DNA of 6,794 bases from positions 1,707-8,500 of the forward strand of contig DQAA01000274.1 in NCBI GenBank assembly GCA_003523465.1. The letters are read 5' to 3'. The notes beneath the pieces were generated by a model. It was not told the origin of the DNA. It worked only from the letters and a program-made list of their open reading frames with translations, and ran no database searches. Shown piece after piece: positions 1 through 5,391 of this stretch (its first letter is position 1; each line of letters begins with the position of its first letter). The position numbers and the translations under genes are program-made. This stretch comes from Pseudomonas sp. (GTDB lineage Bacteria > Pseudomonadota > Gammaproteobacteria > Pseudomonadales > Pseudomonadaceae).

Positions 1-1
1 G

Positions 2-40
2 GTCACCGGCAGACCAACGCCCATCGAGATTTTCCCGTGA
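2..40 (+). CDS. 3' end of an upstream gene (partial, unidentified)
   Basis: The frame starting at base 2 reads VTGRPTPIEIFP and then stops at TGA 38-40. This stop overlaps the GTG start of the permease in a GTGA junction, the same tight linkage seen at the next junction, so it is probably the last gene before the permeases in the same operon. Only 12 codons are visible, too few to recognise a family. Two of them (AGA, CCA) are uncommon in Pseudomonas, which weakens the case. It does not resemble the C-terminus of HisJ-type binding proteins, but that is a weak negative. The first frame is also open here, as an upstream extension of the permease frame, so the call is tentative. Confidence 0.4.
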   Translation, partial: VTGRPTPIEIFP

Positions 41-762
41 ACGACTTCCTTCACTCTGTCGGCTTGCAGGCCCTGAGCCTGCAGGGCTTCGGCCCACTGT
101 TGGCGCAAGGTACCTGGATGACCCTGAAGCTGGCCCTGCTGTCCCTCGGGCTGAGCCTGCTGCTCGGCCTGATCGGCGCCAGTGCCAAGCTCTCGCCGCT
201 GCGCCTGTTGCGCATCCCCGCCACGCTCTACACCACCCTGATCCGCAGCGTCCCGGACCTGGTGCTGATCCTGCTGATCTTCTACACCTTCCAGATCTGG
301 CTCAACGACTTCACCGAGTGGATGGGCTGGGGCTATTTCGAAATCGACCCGTTCACCGCCGGGGTACTGACCCTGGGCTTCATCTACGGCGCCTACTTCA
401 CCGAAAACTTCCGCGGCGCCATCCTCAGCGTGCCCGCCGGGCAACTGGAGGCCGCCACCGCCTACGGCCTGAGCCGTGCGCAGCGTTTCCGCCTGGTGCT
501 GTTCCCGCAACTGATGCGCTTCGCCCTGCCAGGGCTGGGCAACAACTGGCTGGTGCTGCTCAAGTCCACCGCGCTGGTCTCGATCATCGGCCTCGCCGAC
601 CTGGTCAAGGCCGCGCAGAACGCCGGCAAGAGCACTAATAACGTCCTGTATTTCCTGATCATCGCCGGGCTGGTCTACCTGCTCATCACCACCCTGTCCA
701 ACCGCTTGTTCAAGCGTCTGGAGCGGCGCTACAACACCGGCATCAAGGGGCTGACATCATGA
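37..762 (+). CDS. Polar amino-acid ABC transporter permease, HisQ-like
   Basis: One of two inner-membrane permease subunits of an ATP-driven importer for a polar, probably basic, amino acid or related compound. The 241-residue protein follows enteric HisQ closely along its length, for example the stretches TLIRSVPDLVLILLIFY (67-83), TLGFIYGAYFTE (112-123) and the C-terminal LERRYNTGIK. About five hydrophobic helices are visible (roughly 22-50, 65-90, 105-125, 165-190, 203-222). The EAA loop that docks on the ATPase starts at E138-A-A and continues through G144 to the LP at 164-165. The GTG start at 37 is chosen because it overlaps the upstream stop and has a weak GAGA 7 nt before it. It gives about 17 more N-terminal residues than HisQ. 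The next in-frame Met (118) would remove part of the first helix. The stop overlaps the next start (ATGA). Substrate is not determined. Confidence 0.93.
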   Translation: MNDFLHSVGLQALSLQGFGPLLAQGTWMTLKLALLSLGLSLLLGLIGASAKLSPLRLLRIPATLYTTLIRSVPDLVLILLIFYTFQIWLNDFTEWMGWGYFEIDPFTAGVLTLGFIYGAYFTENFRGAILSVPAGQLEAATAYGLSRAQRFRLVLFPQLMRFALPGLGNNWLVLLKSTALVSIIGLADLVKAAQNAGKSTNNVLYFLIIAGLVYLLITTLSNRLFKRLERRYNTGIKGLTS

Positions 763-1472
763 TCGAACTGATCCAGGAATACGGCCTGGCCTACCTGTAC
801 AGCGACGGCGCCGGGCTTTCCGGGCTGGCCATGACCCTGTGGCTGTTCATCGTCACCATGGTCCTCGGTTTCTTCCTCTCGCTGCCCTTGGCCCTGGCCC
901 GGGTGTCGCGCAAGCCGTGGCTGCGCTGGCCGGTGGAGTTCTACACCTACCTGTTCCGCGGTACGCCGCTCTATATCCAGTTGCTGATCTGCTACACCGG
1001 GCTCTACGGGCTGGAAGTGGTACGCGACCATGAAATGCTCGATCGCTTTTTCCGCAACGCGCTGAACTGCACCCTGCTGGCCTTCGTGCTGAACACCTGC
1101 GCCTACACCGTGGAGATCTTCGCCGGGGCCATCCGCAATATCCCCCACGGCGAGATCGAGGCGGCCCAGGCCTACGGCCTGCATGGCTGGAAGCTGAACC
1201 TGTTCGTGGTGCTGCCGGCGGCGCTGCGGCGTTCGCTGCCGTCCTACAGCAACGAGCTGATCCTGATGCTGCACGCCACGTCCCTGGCCTTCACCGCGAC
1301 CATCGGCGACATCCTCAAGGTGGCCCGCGATGCCAACGCCGCGACCTTCCTGACCTTCCAGGCCTTCGGTATCGCCGCGCTCCTGTACATGCTGCTGTCC
1401 TTCGCGCTGGTCGGGCTGTTTCGCCTGGCCGAACGACGCTGGATGCGTTTTCTCGTTCCTTCCCGAGGCTGA
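759..1472 (+). CDS. Polar amino-acid ABC transporter permease, HisM-like
   Basis: Second membrane subunit, expected to form a heterodimeric channel with the preceding permease. The 237-residue protein aligns with enteric HisM from its first residues (MIELIQEY) through FRGTPLYIQLL (66-76), NTCAYTVEIFAGAIR (112-126), the EAA loop (E134-A-A, G140, LP 152-153), SYSNELILMLH (162-172) and AFTATIGDILKVARDANAAT (177-196). About five transmembrane helices are apparent. Its ATG overlaps the stop of the upstream permease in an ATGA junction at 759-762, indicating translational coupling and equal subunit supply. Length is normal and no key motif is missing. The HisM type is recognisable, but the ligand is set by the binding protein, which lies outside the window. 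Confidence 0.93.
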   Translation: MIELIQEYGLAYLYSDGAGLSGLAMTLWLFIVTMVLGFFLSLPLALARVSRKPWLRWPVEFYTYLFRGTPLYIQLLICYTGLYGLEVVRDHEMLDRFFRNALNCTLLAFVLNTCAYTVEIFAGAIRNIPHGEIEAAQAYGLHGWKLNLFVVLPAALRRSLPSYSNELILMLHATSLAFTATIGDILKVARDANAATFLTFQAFGIAALLYMLLSFALVGLFRLAERRWMRFLVPSRG

Positions 1473-1475
1473 CCC

Positions 1476-2300
1476 ATGACCACTTCCGCACACGCCTTGT
1501 CGATTCAACCCACCTTCGCCGCCCAACCGACCGCTGCCGCCAACAGTGCCGCGATCAAGCTGACGGTGGACTCGCTGCACAAGAGCTACGGCGATCACCA
1601 GGTGCTCAAGGGCGTCTCGCTGCAGGCGCGCAAGGGCGACGTGATCAGCCTGATCGGCGCCAGCGGCTCGGGCAAAAGCACCATGCTGCGCTGCATCAAC
1701 TTCCTCGAACAGGCCCAGGCCGGGTCCATCACCCTTGACGGCGACACCATCGAACTGCGCCAAGGCCGCGGCCCGTCTCCGGCGCAATTGCAGAACCTGC
1801 GCACCCGCCTGGCGATGGTCTTCCAGCATTTCAACCTGTGGAGCCACATGACCGTGCTGGAGAACATCACCCTGGCGCCGCGCCGGGTGCTCGGCGTCAG
1901 CCAGCAGGAAGCCGAGGCCCGGGCCCGCACCTACCTGGACAAGGTCGGCCTGCCGGCGCGGGCGGCCGATCAGTACCCGGCGTTCCTCTCCGGTGGCCAG
2001 CAGCAACGGGTGGCGATCGCCCGGGCCCTGGCGATGGAACCGGAGATCATCCTGTTCGACGAACCGACGTCAGCCCTTGACCCAGAGCTTGTAGGAGAAG
2101 TCCTCAAGGTCATACAGACGCTGGCCGAGGAAGGTCGTACCATGCTCATGGTCACCCACGAGATGGGCTTTGCCCGCCAGGTGTCCAGCCAGGTGCTGTT
2201 CCTGCATCAGGGTCTTGTCGAGGAACAGGGAAGCGCGAGCATCCTCGATCAGCCGCAAAGCCAGCGCCTGCAGCAATTTCTTTCCAACCGCTTGAAGTGA
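1476..2300 (+). CDS. Amino-acid ABC transporter ATP-binding protein, HisP-like
   Basis: Cytoplasmic ATPase that powers the importer. All nucleotide-binding motifs are intact in the 274-residue protein: Walker A GASGSGKST at 61-69, Q-loop Q117 in VFQHFNLW, signature LSGGQQQ at 171-177, Walker B IILFDEPTSALD at 191-202 with catalytic E196, and switch H228 in VTHEMGF. The sequence LWSHMTVLEN (121-130) is shared with enteric HisP. The N-terminus carries roughly 20 Ala/Thr/Gln-rich residues before the first strand (IKLTVDSLHKSYG) that HisP lacks. No ATG lies nearer to the domain, and a GAGG at 1465-1468, 7 nt before this ATG, supports the start. The gap from the HisM-like stop is only 3 nt. A cluster of rare codons lies at 2070-2114, unlike the rest of the gene. 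Confidence 0.94.
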   Translation: MTTSAHALSIQPTFAAQPTAAANSAAIKLTVDSLHKSYGDHQVLKGVSLQARKGDVISLIGASGSGKSTMLRCINFLEQAQAGSITLDGDTIELRQGRGPSPAQLQNLRTRLAMVFQHFNLWSHMTVLENITLAPRRVLGVSQQEAEARARTYLDKVGLPARAADQYPAFLSGGQQQRVAIARALAMEPEIILFDEPTSALDPELVGEVLKVIQTLAEEGRTMLMVTHEMGFARQVSSQVLFLHQGLVEEQGSASILDQPQSQRLQQFLSNRLK

Positions 2301-2312
2301 AACAACGCCACC

Positions 2313-2807
2313 ATGGATACCAAGGCCAACCCCACCCACGCCACGCCGCCGCTGGACCGCATCGACGAAGCGATCATCGATGTGTTGCGGCATAACGGCC
2401 GCATCACCTACGAGAAGCTCTCGACCCTGGTGCACCTGACGCCAAGGCCTTGCCTGGAGCGGGTGCGCAAGCTGGAACGACGCGGGGTGATACGCGGTTA
2501 TGGCGCGATCATCGATGTACAGATGGTCTCGCCGGGGTTGTCCTTGCTGGTGCTGGTGGCGTTGTCCAACCAGAGCGGGCGCTCGGCGCAGAAGGCTTTC
2601 GAGGCGTGTGTCAGGGCGTGTCCGCAAGTCTTCGACTGCCAGCTGATCAGCGGGCACTTCGACTACAGCCTGAGGATGCGTTGCCGGGACATGGAGCATT
2701 ACCGGGTACTGACCGAGACCTGGATGAACAATGACGAGCTGCATATCGACAAGCTGGTGGCGCATCCGGAGCTGGCGGTGGTCAAGAACACCGCGCCACA
2801 GCTGTAG
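2313..2807 (+). CDS. Lrp/AsnC-family transcriptional regulator
   Basis: DNA-binding regulator of the feast/famine family, which senses amino acids or related small molecules. The 164-residue protein has an N-terminal winged HTH: LDRIDEAIIDVLRHNGRIT (14-32), then a recognition helix around 44-55 (PRPCLERVRKLE) and the wing entry GVIRGY (58-63). The RAM ligand/oligomerisation domain follows from about 75 to 150, with SGHFDYSL (113-120) matching the GDYDY turn that forms the effector site in Lrp. The first 13 residues are a polar leader. It starts 12 nt after the ATPase stop with no strong Shine-Dalgarno and no room for a separate promoter, so it is probably co-transcribed with the importer. Local Lrp-type regulators usually control the adjacent transport or catabolic genes, so the natural inference is control of this operon in response to its substrate. 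Confidence 0.93.
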   Translation: MDTKANPTHATPPLDRIDEAIIDVLRHNGRITYEKLSTLVHLTPRPCLERVRKLERRGVIRGYGAIIDVQMVSPGLSLLVLVALSNQSGRSAQKAFEACVRACPQVFDCQLISGHFDYSLRMRCRDMEHYRVLTETWMNNDELHIDKLVAHPELAVVKNTAPQL

Positions 2808-2822
2808 CGCAGACGACGCGAA

Positions 2823-2900
2823 CCCTGTGGGAGCGGGTTTACCCGCGATTGCTGCGGTGAATTCGCTATCGCAATCGCGGGTGAACCCGCTCCCACAGGG
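2823..2900. repeat. Inverted REP pair (REPIN) in a convergent gap
   Basis: Two 30-nt arms, 2823-2852 and 2871-2900, are reverse complements apart from one mismatch (T2840 against G2883), separated by an 18-nt spacer. Each arm contains its own small hairpin: GCGGG-TTTA-CCCGC at 2833-2846 and GCGGG-TGAA-CCCGC at 2877-2890, next to GTGGGA or its complement. This is the well-known Pseudomonas REP motif in the paired, inverted arrangement called a REPIN, which is dispersed in many copies and thought to be mobilised in trans by RAYT (TnpA-REP) transposases. None is encoded here. It fills the gap between the Lrp gene (stop 2807) and the converging cyclic-di-GMP gene (stop 2909). As RNA it would fold into a long stem that could protect or terminate transcripts from both sides, but there is no U-tract of a classical terminator. 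Confidence 0.88.
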
Positions 2901-2908
2901 TCCGCGTT

Positions 2909-4612
2909 TCAGACCACGCCTAAAGCCTTCACCCGCCACTCCCGCGGCTGCTGGAAGCGCTCCACCCATCCCACCACCTGCTCCGCCGGCATCGGTCGGG
3001 AAATCCCGTAGCCTTGGGCGATGTCGCACCCCAGGTCCATGAGCAGCTCGCCATGGGCCACGGTCTCCACCCCCTCGGCAATCACCTGGCGGTCGAACTC
3101 CCGGGCCAGGCCGATCACCGCGCGGGTCAGGGCGAGGTCATCCTGGTCGTGGAGGATGTCCTGGATAAACGACTTGTCGATCTTCATGGTCTGGGTCGGC
3201 AAGCGCTTGAGGTAGCTCAGCGATGAATACCCGGTGCCGAAATCATCCAGCGAGAAGCGCACGCCGAGCTGCTGGCAGGCCGCCAGGCAGTCGCTGACGC
3301 GCTGGAGATTCTCGATCGCCACCGACTCGACAATCTCCAGGTCGAGCATTCGCGGCGCCACCGAGGCATGCCGCGCCAGCAAGCGCTGCAACCGCACGAC
3401 AAAGTCATCGCGCTGGAAATGCCGGGCGGCGATGTTCACGCTCACCGGCCAGTGGCACCCCAACGCCTGCCATTGCTGCATCTGCGCCAGGGCGCGGTCG
3501 ATGACCCATTCACCGATATCGACGATCAGGTCGGTACGCTCCACCAGCGGCAGGAAGTCCCCCGGCGGTACCACGCCACGAGTCGGGTGGTTCCAGCGCA
3601 ACAGCGCCTCGAATCCCACCACCGCGCCCGTGCGCATGTTGACCTTGGGCTGGTAGTACAGCGCCAGGTCGCCGTGATGCAGGGCGTGCCTGACCTGCTC
3701 GACGGTCTGGTGGGTGGCCTTGACCTCCTTGTCCAGCGACACGTCGAACAGCTGGTAGCGATTGCGCCCGCGCTGCTTGGCCAGGTACATGGCCTGGTCG
3801 GCATGGCGCAGCAGGGTATCGGCGTCGTCGTTGTCGTGGGGGAAGCGGGTCACGCCGATGCTGGCGCTGACGTTGATGGAACGCCCGCGGATCACGCAGG
3901 GCACGGCCAGGGCGCGAAGGATCTGTTCGAGGATGTCCTGCAGGCACGGCGGCCCCTGGATATCGCCAAGGATCAGCACGAACTCGTCGCCGGACAGCCG
4001 CGCCAGGGCGTCGCCCGCGCCGAGAAAACGCTTCAGGCGCCGGGCCATTTCCACCAGCAGCAGGTCGCCGCTGTCGTGGCCGTAGCCATCGTTGACCGCC
4101 TTGAAGCCATCGAGATCGAGCATGCATACCGCCAGCGAGGTTTTCGCCGCGCGGGCCCGTTGCAGCGCTTCGTCGAGCAGTTCGCCAATGCAGGAGCGAT
4201 TGGGCAGCCCGGTGAGCGGATCGTGCCCCACCCGCCACTCCAGGGTGTGCAGCATCTGGCGCTTGTGGGTTACGTCGAAACGGATCGAGGCGTACTTGCG
4301 CAGCTCGCCGGTGTCGCGGTCGAACAGCGGCACGATGGTGCTGTCGACCCAGAACAGCGAGCCGTCCTTGGCGCGGTTGCACAGTTCGCCCTTCCAGACC
4401 CCGCCACCGGTCAGGGTTCGCCACATCTCCCTGAACACTTCGGGGTCATGCTGGCCTGAATTGAGGAGCCGGTGATCGACACCCAGCAGTTCCTCACGGC
4501 TGTAGCCGGAAATGGCGCAGAACTGGTCGTTGACGTAGGTGATGCGCCCGTCCAGGTCGGTCTCGGAAAAGATTGCAGCCGCGTCGACGGCGGTACGGTA
4601 GCCCTCACCCAT
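2909..4612 (-). CDS. PAS-GGDEF-EAL cyclic-di-GMP signalling protein
   Basis: Soluble 567-residue protein predicted to make and/or degrade cyclic di-GMP, the second messenger controlling motility and biofilm. Order of domains: PAS sensor (about 10-118, with GRITYVNDQFCAISGYSREELLG and the PAC end TGELRKYASIRFDVTHKR), GGDEF (about 124-290) and EAL (about 300-552). The cyclase half keeps DLDGFK (166-171), ND (174-175), GHDSGD (178-183) and the signature SGDEF (207-211). The usual inhibitory RxxD site before it reads GAGD (198-201). The phosphodiesterase half looks complete: EAL 335-337, N393, E426, DDFGTGYSS (456-464), K477, EGVE (513-516) and QGYGISRP (533-540). There is no signal peptide or membrane helix. 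The start is the only ATG after an in-frame upstream stop and has GGAG 6 nt before it. Which activity dominates cannot be read from sequence. Confidence 0.93.
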   Translation of the reverse strand: MGEGYRTAVDAAAIFSETDLDGRITYVNDQFCAISGYSREELLGVDHRLLNSGQHDPEVFREMWRTLTGGGVWKGELCNRAKDGSLFWVDSTIVPLFDRDTGELRKYASIRFDVTHKRQMLHTLEWRVGHDPLTGLPNRSCIGELLDEALQRARAAKTSLAVCMLDLDGFKAVNDGYGHDSGDLLLVEMARRLKRFLGAGDALARLSGDEFVLILGDIQGPPCLQDILEQILRALAVPCVIRGRSINVSASIGVTRFPHDNDDADTLLRHADQAMYLAKQRGRNRYQLFDVSLDKEVKATHQTVEQVRHALHHGDLALYYQPKVNMRTGAVVGFEALLRWNHPTRGVVPPGDFLPLVERTDLIVDIGEWVIDRALAQMQQWQALGCHWPVSVNIAARHFQRDDFVVRLQRLLARHASVAPRMLDLEIVESVAIENLQRVSDCLAACQQLGVRFSLDDFGTGYSSLSYLKRLPTQTMKIDKSFIQDILHDQDDLALTRAVIGLAREFDRQVIAEGVETVAHGELLMDLGCDIAQGYGISRPMPAEQVVGWVERFQQPREWRVKALGVV

Positions 4613-4618
4613 GGGCCA

Positions 4619-4622
4619 CTCC
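4619..4622 (-). promoter_or_regulatory. Ribosome binding site of the PAS-GGDEF-EAL gene
   Basis: On the minus strand GGAG lies 6 nt before the ATG at 4612-4610. The minus-strand reading frame upstream meets a TAA near 4672 with no other ATG in between, so this site fixes the start and shows that the PAS domain begins almost at the N-terminus. Confidence 0.7.
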
Positions 4623-4750
4623 GACAGAAAATGCCTGCTGCACGGCAGTGATTGGCAACTTGGGTCGCACGATTAAGCTCCATGAGCCGCAGGAAATACA
4701 CGGGTTGTTCTCACCGAAACCCGCTGCGGGAAAACCTGTCCAGGGCGCAA

Positions 4751-4778
4751 ATTCTACGAGAAGCATCACCTTTTGCAA
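4751..4778 (-). promoter_or_regulatory. Predicted sigma70 promoter for the PAS-GGDEF-EAL gene
   Basis: Read on the minus strand: TTGCAA (4778-4773, 4 of 6 to the -35 consensus), a 16-nt spacer, then TAGAAT (4756-4751, 5 of 6 to TATAAT). Transcription would start near 4744, leaving a leader of about 130 nt before the ATG at 4612. The -35 sits in the centre of the inverted repeat at 4764-4790, which suggests a repressor that blocks polymerase. Inferred from motif match only. Confidence 0.5.
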
Positions 4779-4790
4779 TCCAAGGTGATG
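4764..4790. promoter_or_regulatory. Perfect 9-bp inverted repeat, candidate operator
   Basis: CATCACCTT at 4764-4772 and AAGGTGATG at 4782-4790 are exact reverse complements around a 9-nt spacer. The repeat lies in the divergent gap between the cyclic-di-GMP gene and the XRE gene and covers the -35 and part of the spacer of the predicted minus-strand promoter. Two-fold symmetry of this size suits a dimeric HTH protein. The adjacent XRE protein is the obvious candidate, but that link is an inference. The half-sites could also pair as a hairpin if transcribed, but no T-tract follows. Confidence 0.5.
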
Positions 4791-4801
4791 GCACCGGAGG
4801 T

Positions 4802-4850
4802 TGTCCTTTAAAATAATTTGTCGTTAAGTTCTTGATTCTAAAAGGGAATT
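4802..4850 (+). promoter_or_regulatory. AT-rich upstream region of the XRE gene
   Basis: About 27 percent G+C over 49 nt (13 of 49 bases), in sharp contrast with the GC-rich genes around it. It probably contains the XRE promoter. TAAAAT at 4809-4814 resembles a -10 but has no acceptable -35 at the right distance. TTGTCC (4801-4806) with TTAAGT (4824-4829), 17 nt apart, is a weaker alternative. An AAGGGA at 4842-4847 serves as ribosome site for the ATG at 4856. No exact promoter is called. Confidence 0.35.
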
Positions 4851-4855
4851 GAGCG

Positions 4856-5170
4856 ATGGAAATTTCAAGTTTGGGGTCAGCCATCAGACGCTATCGCAAG
4901 GTAGCCGGGCTCACCCAGGCGGAGTTGGGGGAGAGAGCCGGTTTCGATCCCAAGACCATAAGCCGCTTTGAAACCGGCACCTACACCCCTAGCGTCGAAG
5001 CCCTTGTCATGTTTGCCCGGATCCTGGGCGTCAGACTCACTGCCTTTTTCACCGAACTCGATAGCGAAGAAGAACAACGCGCCTACCTGTTCGGCGTCAT
5101 TCACAAAGCCCCGCGCCAGGACCTGAGCAAGCTGATCGCCGCCGTCGATCAGGCGATGTCGGAGCCATAA
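4856..5170 (+). CDS. Small XRE-family helix-turn-helix regulator
   Basis: A 104-residue cytoplasmic DNA-binding protein of the Cro/C1 type. The HTH covers about residues 6-60: LGSAIRRYRKVAGLTQAELGE (helices 1-2), AGFDPKTISRFETGTYTPS (turn and recognition helix 31-40) and VEALVMFARILGV. The remaining 40 residues are charged and helical, probably for dimerisation, with no recognisable ligand or protease domain. It is preceded by an AT-rich stretch and a perfect inverted repeat that it may bind, and it diverges from the cyclic-di-GMP gene. No toxin or other partner gene is beside it, so it is not an obvious antitoxin. The first codons are more AT-rich than the rest of the gene. The target and role are unknown. 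Direct repression of itself or of the divergent gene is the simplest model. Confidence 0.9.
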   Translation: MEISSLGSAIRRYRKVAGLTQAELGERAGFDPKTISRFETGTYTPSVEALVMFARILGVRLTAFFTELDSEEEQRAYLFGVIHKAPRQDLSKLIAAVDQAMSEP

Positions 5171-5230
5171 GGCGGGCCACCGCGACAGAATGGATCGCGG
5201 CGTCACAAGACAACATCATTACGCCATCAC

Positions 5231-5250
5231 TGGTCAGACCGGTAAAACCA
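5231..5250. promoter_or_regulatory. Two overlapping GntR/FadR-type operator-like boxes
   Basis: TGGTCAGACCG (5231-5241) and CGGTAAAACCA (5240-5250) each match 7 of the 8 fixed bases of TGGTNNNACCA, the operator pattern of FadR-subfamily GntR regulators (FadR, PdhR, LldR and relatives). They lie just upstream of the -35 of the transporter promoter. A third copy follows downstream of the promoter. The gene after the transporter appears to encode a GntR-family protein, the likely ligand of these sites. Confidence 0.5.
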
Positions 5251-5266
5251 ATTATCGGCTGACCTC

Positions 5267-5296
5267 TTGTGCGCGCCGAAAATCCGGGCGTATAGT
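5267..5296 (+). promoter_or_regulatory. Predicted sigma70 promoter of the DctA-family transporter
   Basis: TTGTGC at 5267-5272 (-35) and TATAGT at 5291-5296 (-10, 5 of 6 to consensus) are spaced 18 nt apart. Transcription would begin near 5303, giving a leader of about 90 nt before the ATG at 5392. The -10 runs into a 14-bp palindrome (5294-5307), and operator-like boxes flank the promoter on both sides. Confidence 0.6.
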
Positions 5297-5307
5297 GCCC
5301 GGGCACT
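5294..5307. promoter_or_regulatory. 14-bp perfect palindrome over the -10 and start site
   Basis: AGTGCCCGGGCACT is its own reverse complement. It shares its first three bases with the predicted -10 and covers the predicted transcription start. A protein bound here would block open-complex formation. It does not fit the TGGTNNNACCA pattern of the neighbouring boxes, so a second regulator is possible. GC-rich palindromes also occur by chance in this genome. Confidence 0.4.
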
Positions 5308-5315
5308 GGACATAC

Positions 5316-5326
5316 CGGTAAGACCA
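5316..5326. promoter_or_regulatory. Downstream GntR/FadR-type operator-like box
   Basis: CGGTAAGACCA matches 7 of the 8 fixed bases of TGGTNNNACCA and contains the core GGTAAGACC typical of PdhR-like sites. The surrounding ACCGGTAAGACCA (5314-5326) repeats ACCGGTAAAACCA (5238-5250) with one change, 76 nt away. It lies just past the predicted transcription start, a position suited to repression, possibly by looping with the upstream pair. Confidence 0.5.
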
Positions 5327-5391
5327 CAATAATTAAGTCCGACGCGCCATCTTCGCCATGGCAGCCAGGACACCGATCAGAGATCCCTCCC

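Noticed and set aside
729..2006. Long minus-strand open frame opposite the HisM-like and HisP-like genes
   Set aside because: Its translation is low-complexity in G, Q, H, R, A and D with no domain, typical of the antisense of GC-rich codons. The plus strand has strong family matches over the same bases.
3368..4459. Plus-strand open frame (363 codons) opposite the PAS-GGDEF-EAL gene
   Set aside because: The composition is antisense-like, and the minus strand encodes complete catalytic domains there.
4411..4701. Minus-strand frame overlapping the PAS start, as a frameshifted N-terminal extension of the cyclic-di-GMP protein
   Set aside because: The translation shows no PAS or other domain character, and the annotated ATG has its own GGAG with an intact PAS start directly behind it.
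5180..5200. CCGCGA/TCGCGG hairpin after the XRE gene as an intrinsic terminator
   Set aside because: The stem is only 6 bp with a 9-nt loop and is followed by CGTCACAAG, not a T-run.
5328..5336. A-rich AATAATTAA as a Crc/Hfq catabolite-repression target
   Set aside because: It matches AANAANAA imperfectly and sits more than 50 nt before the start codon, away from the usual ribosome-site position.
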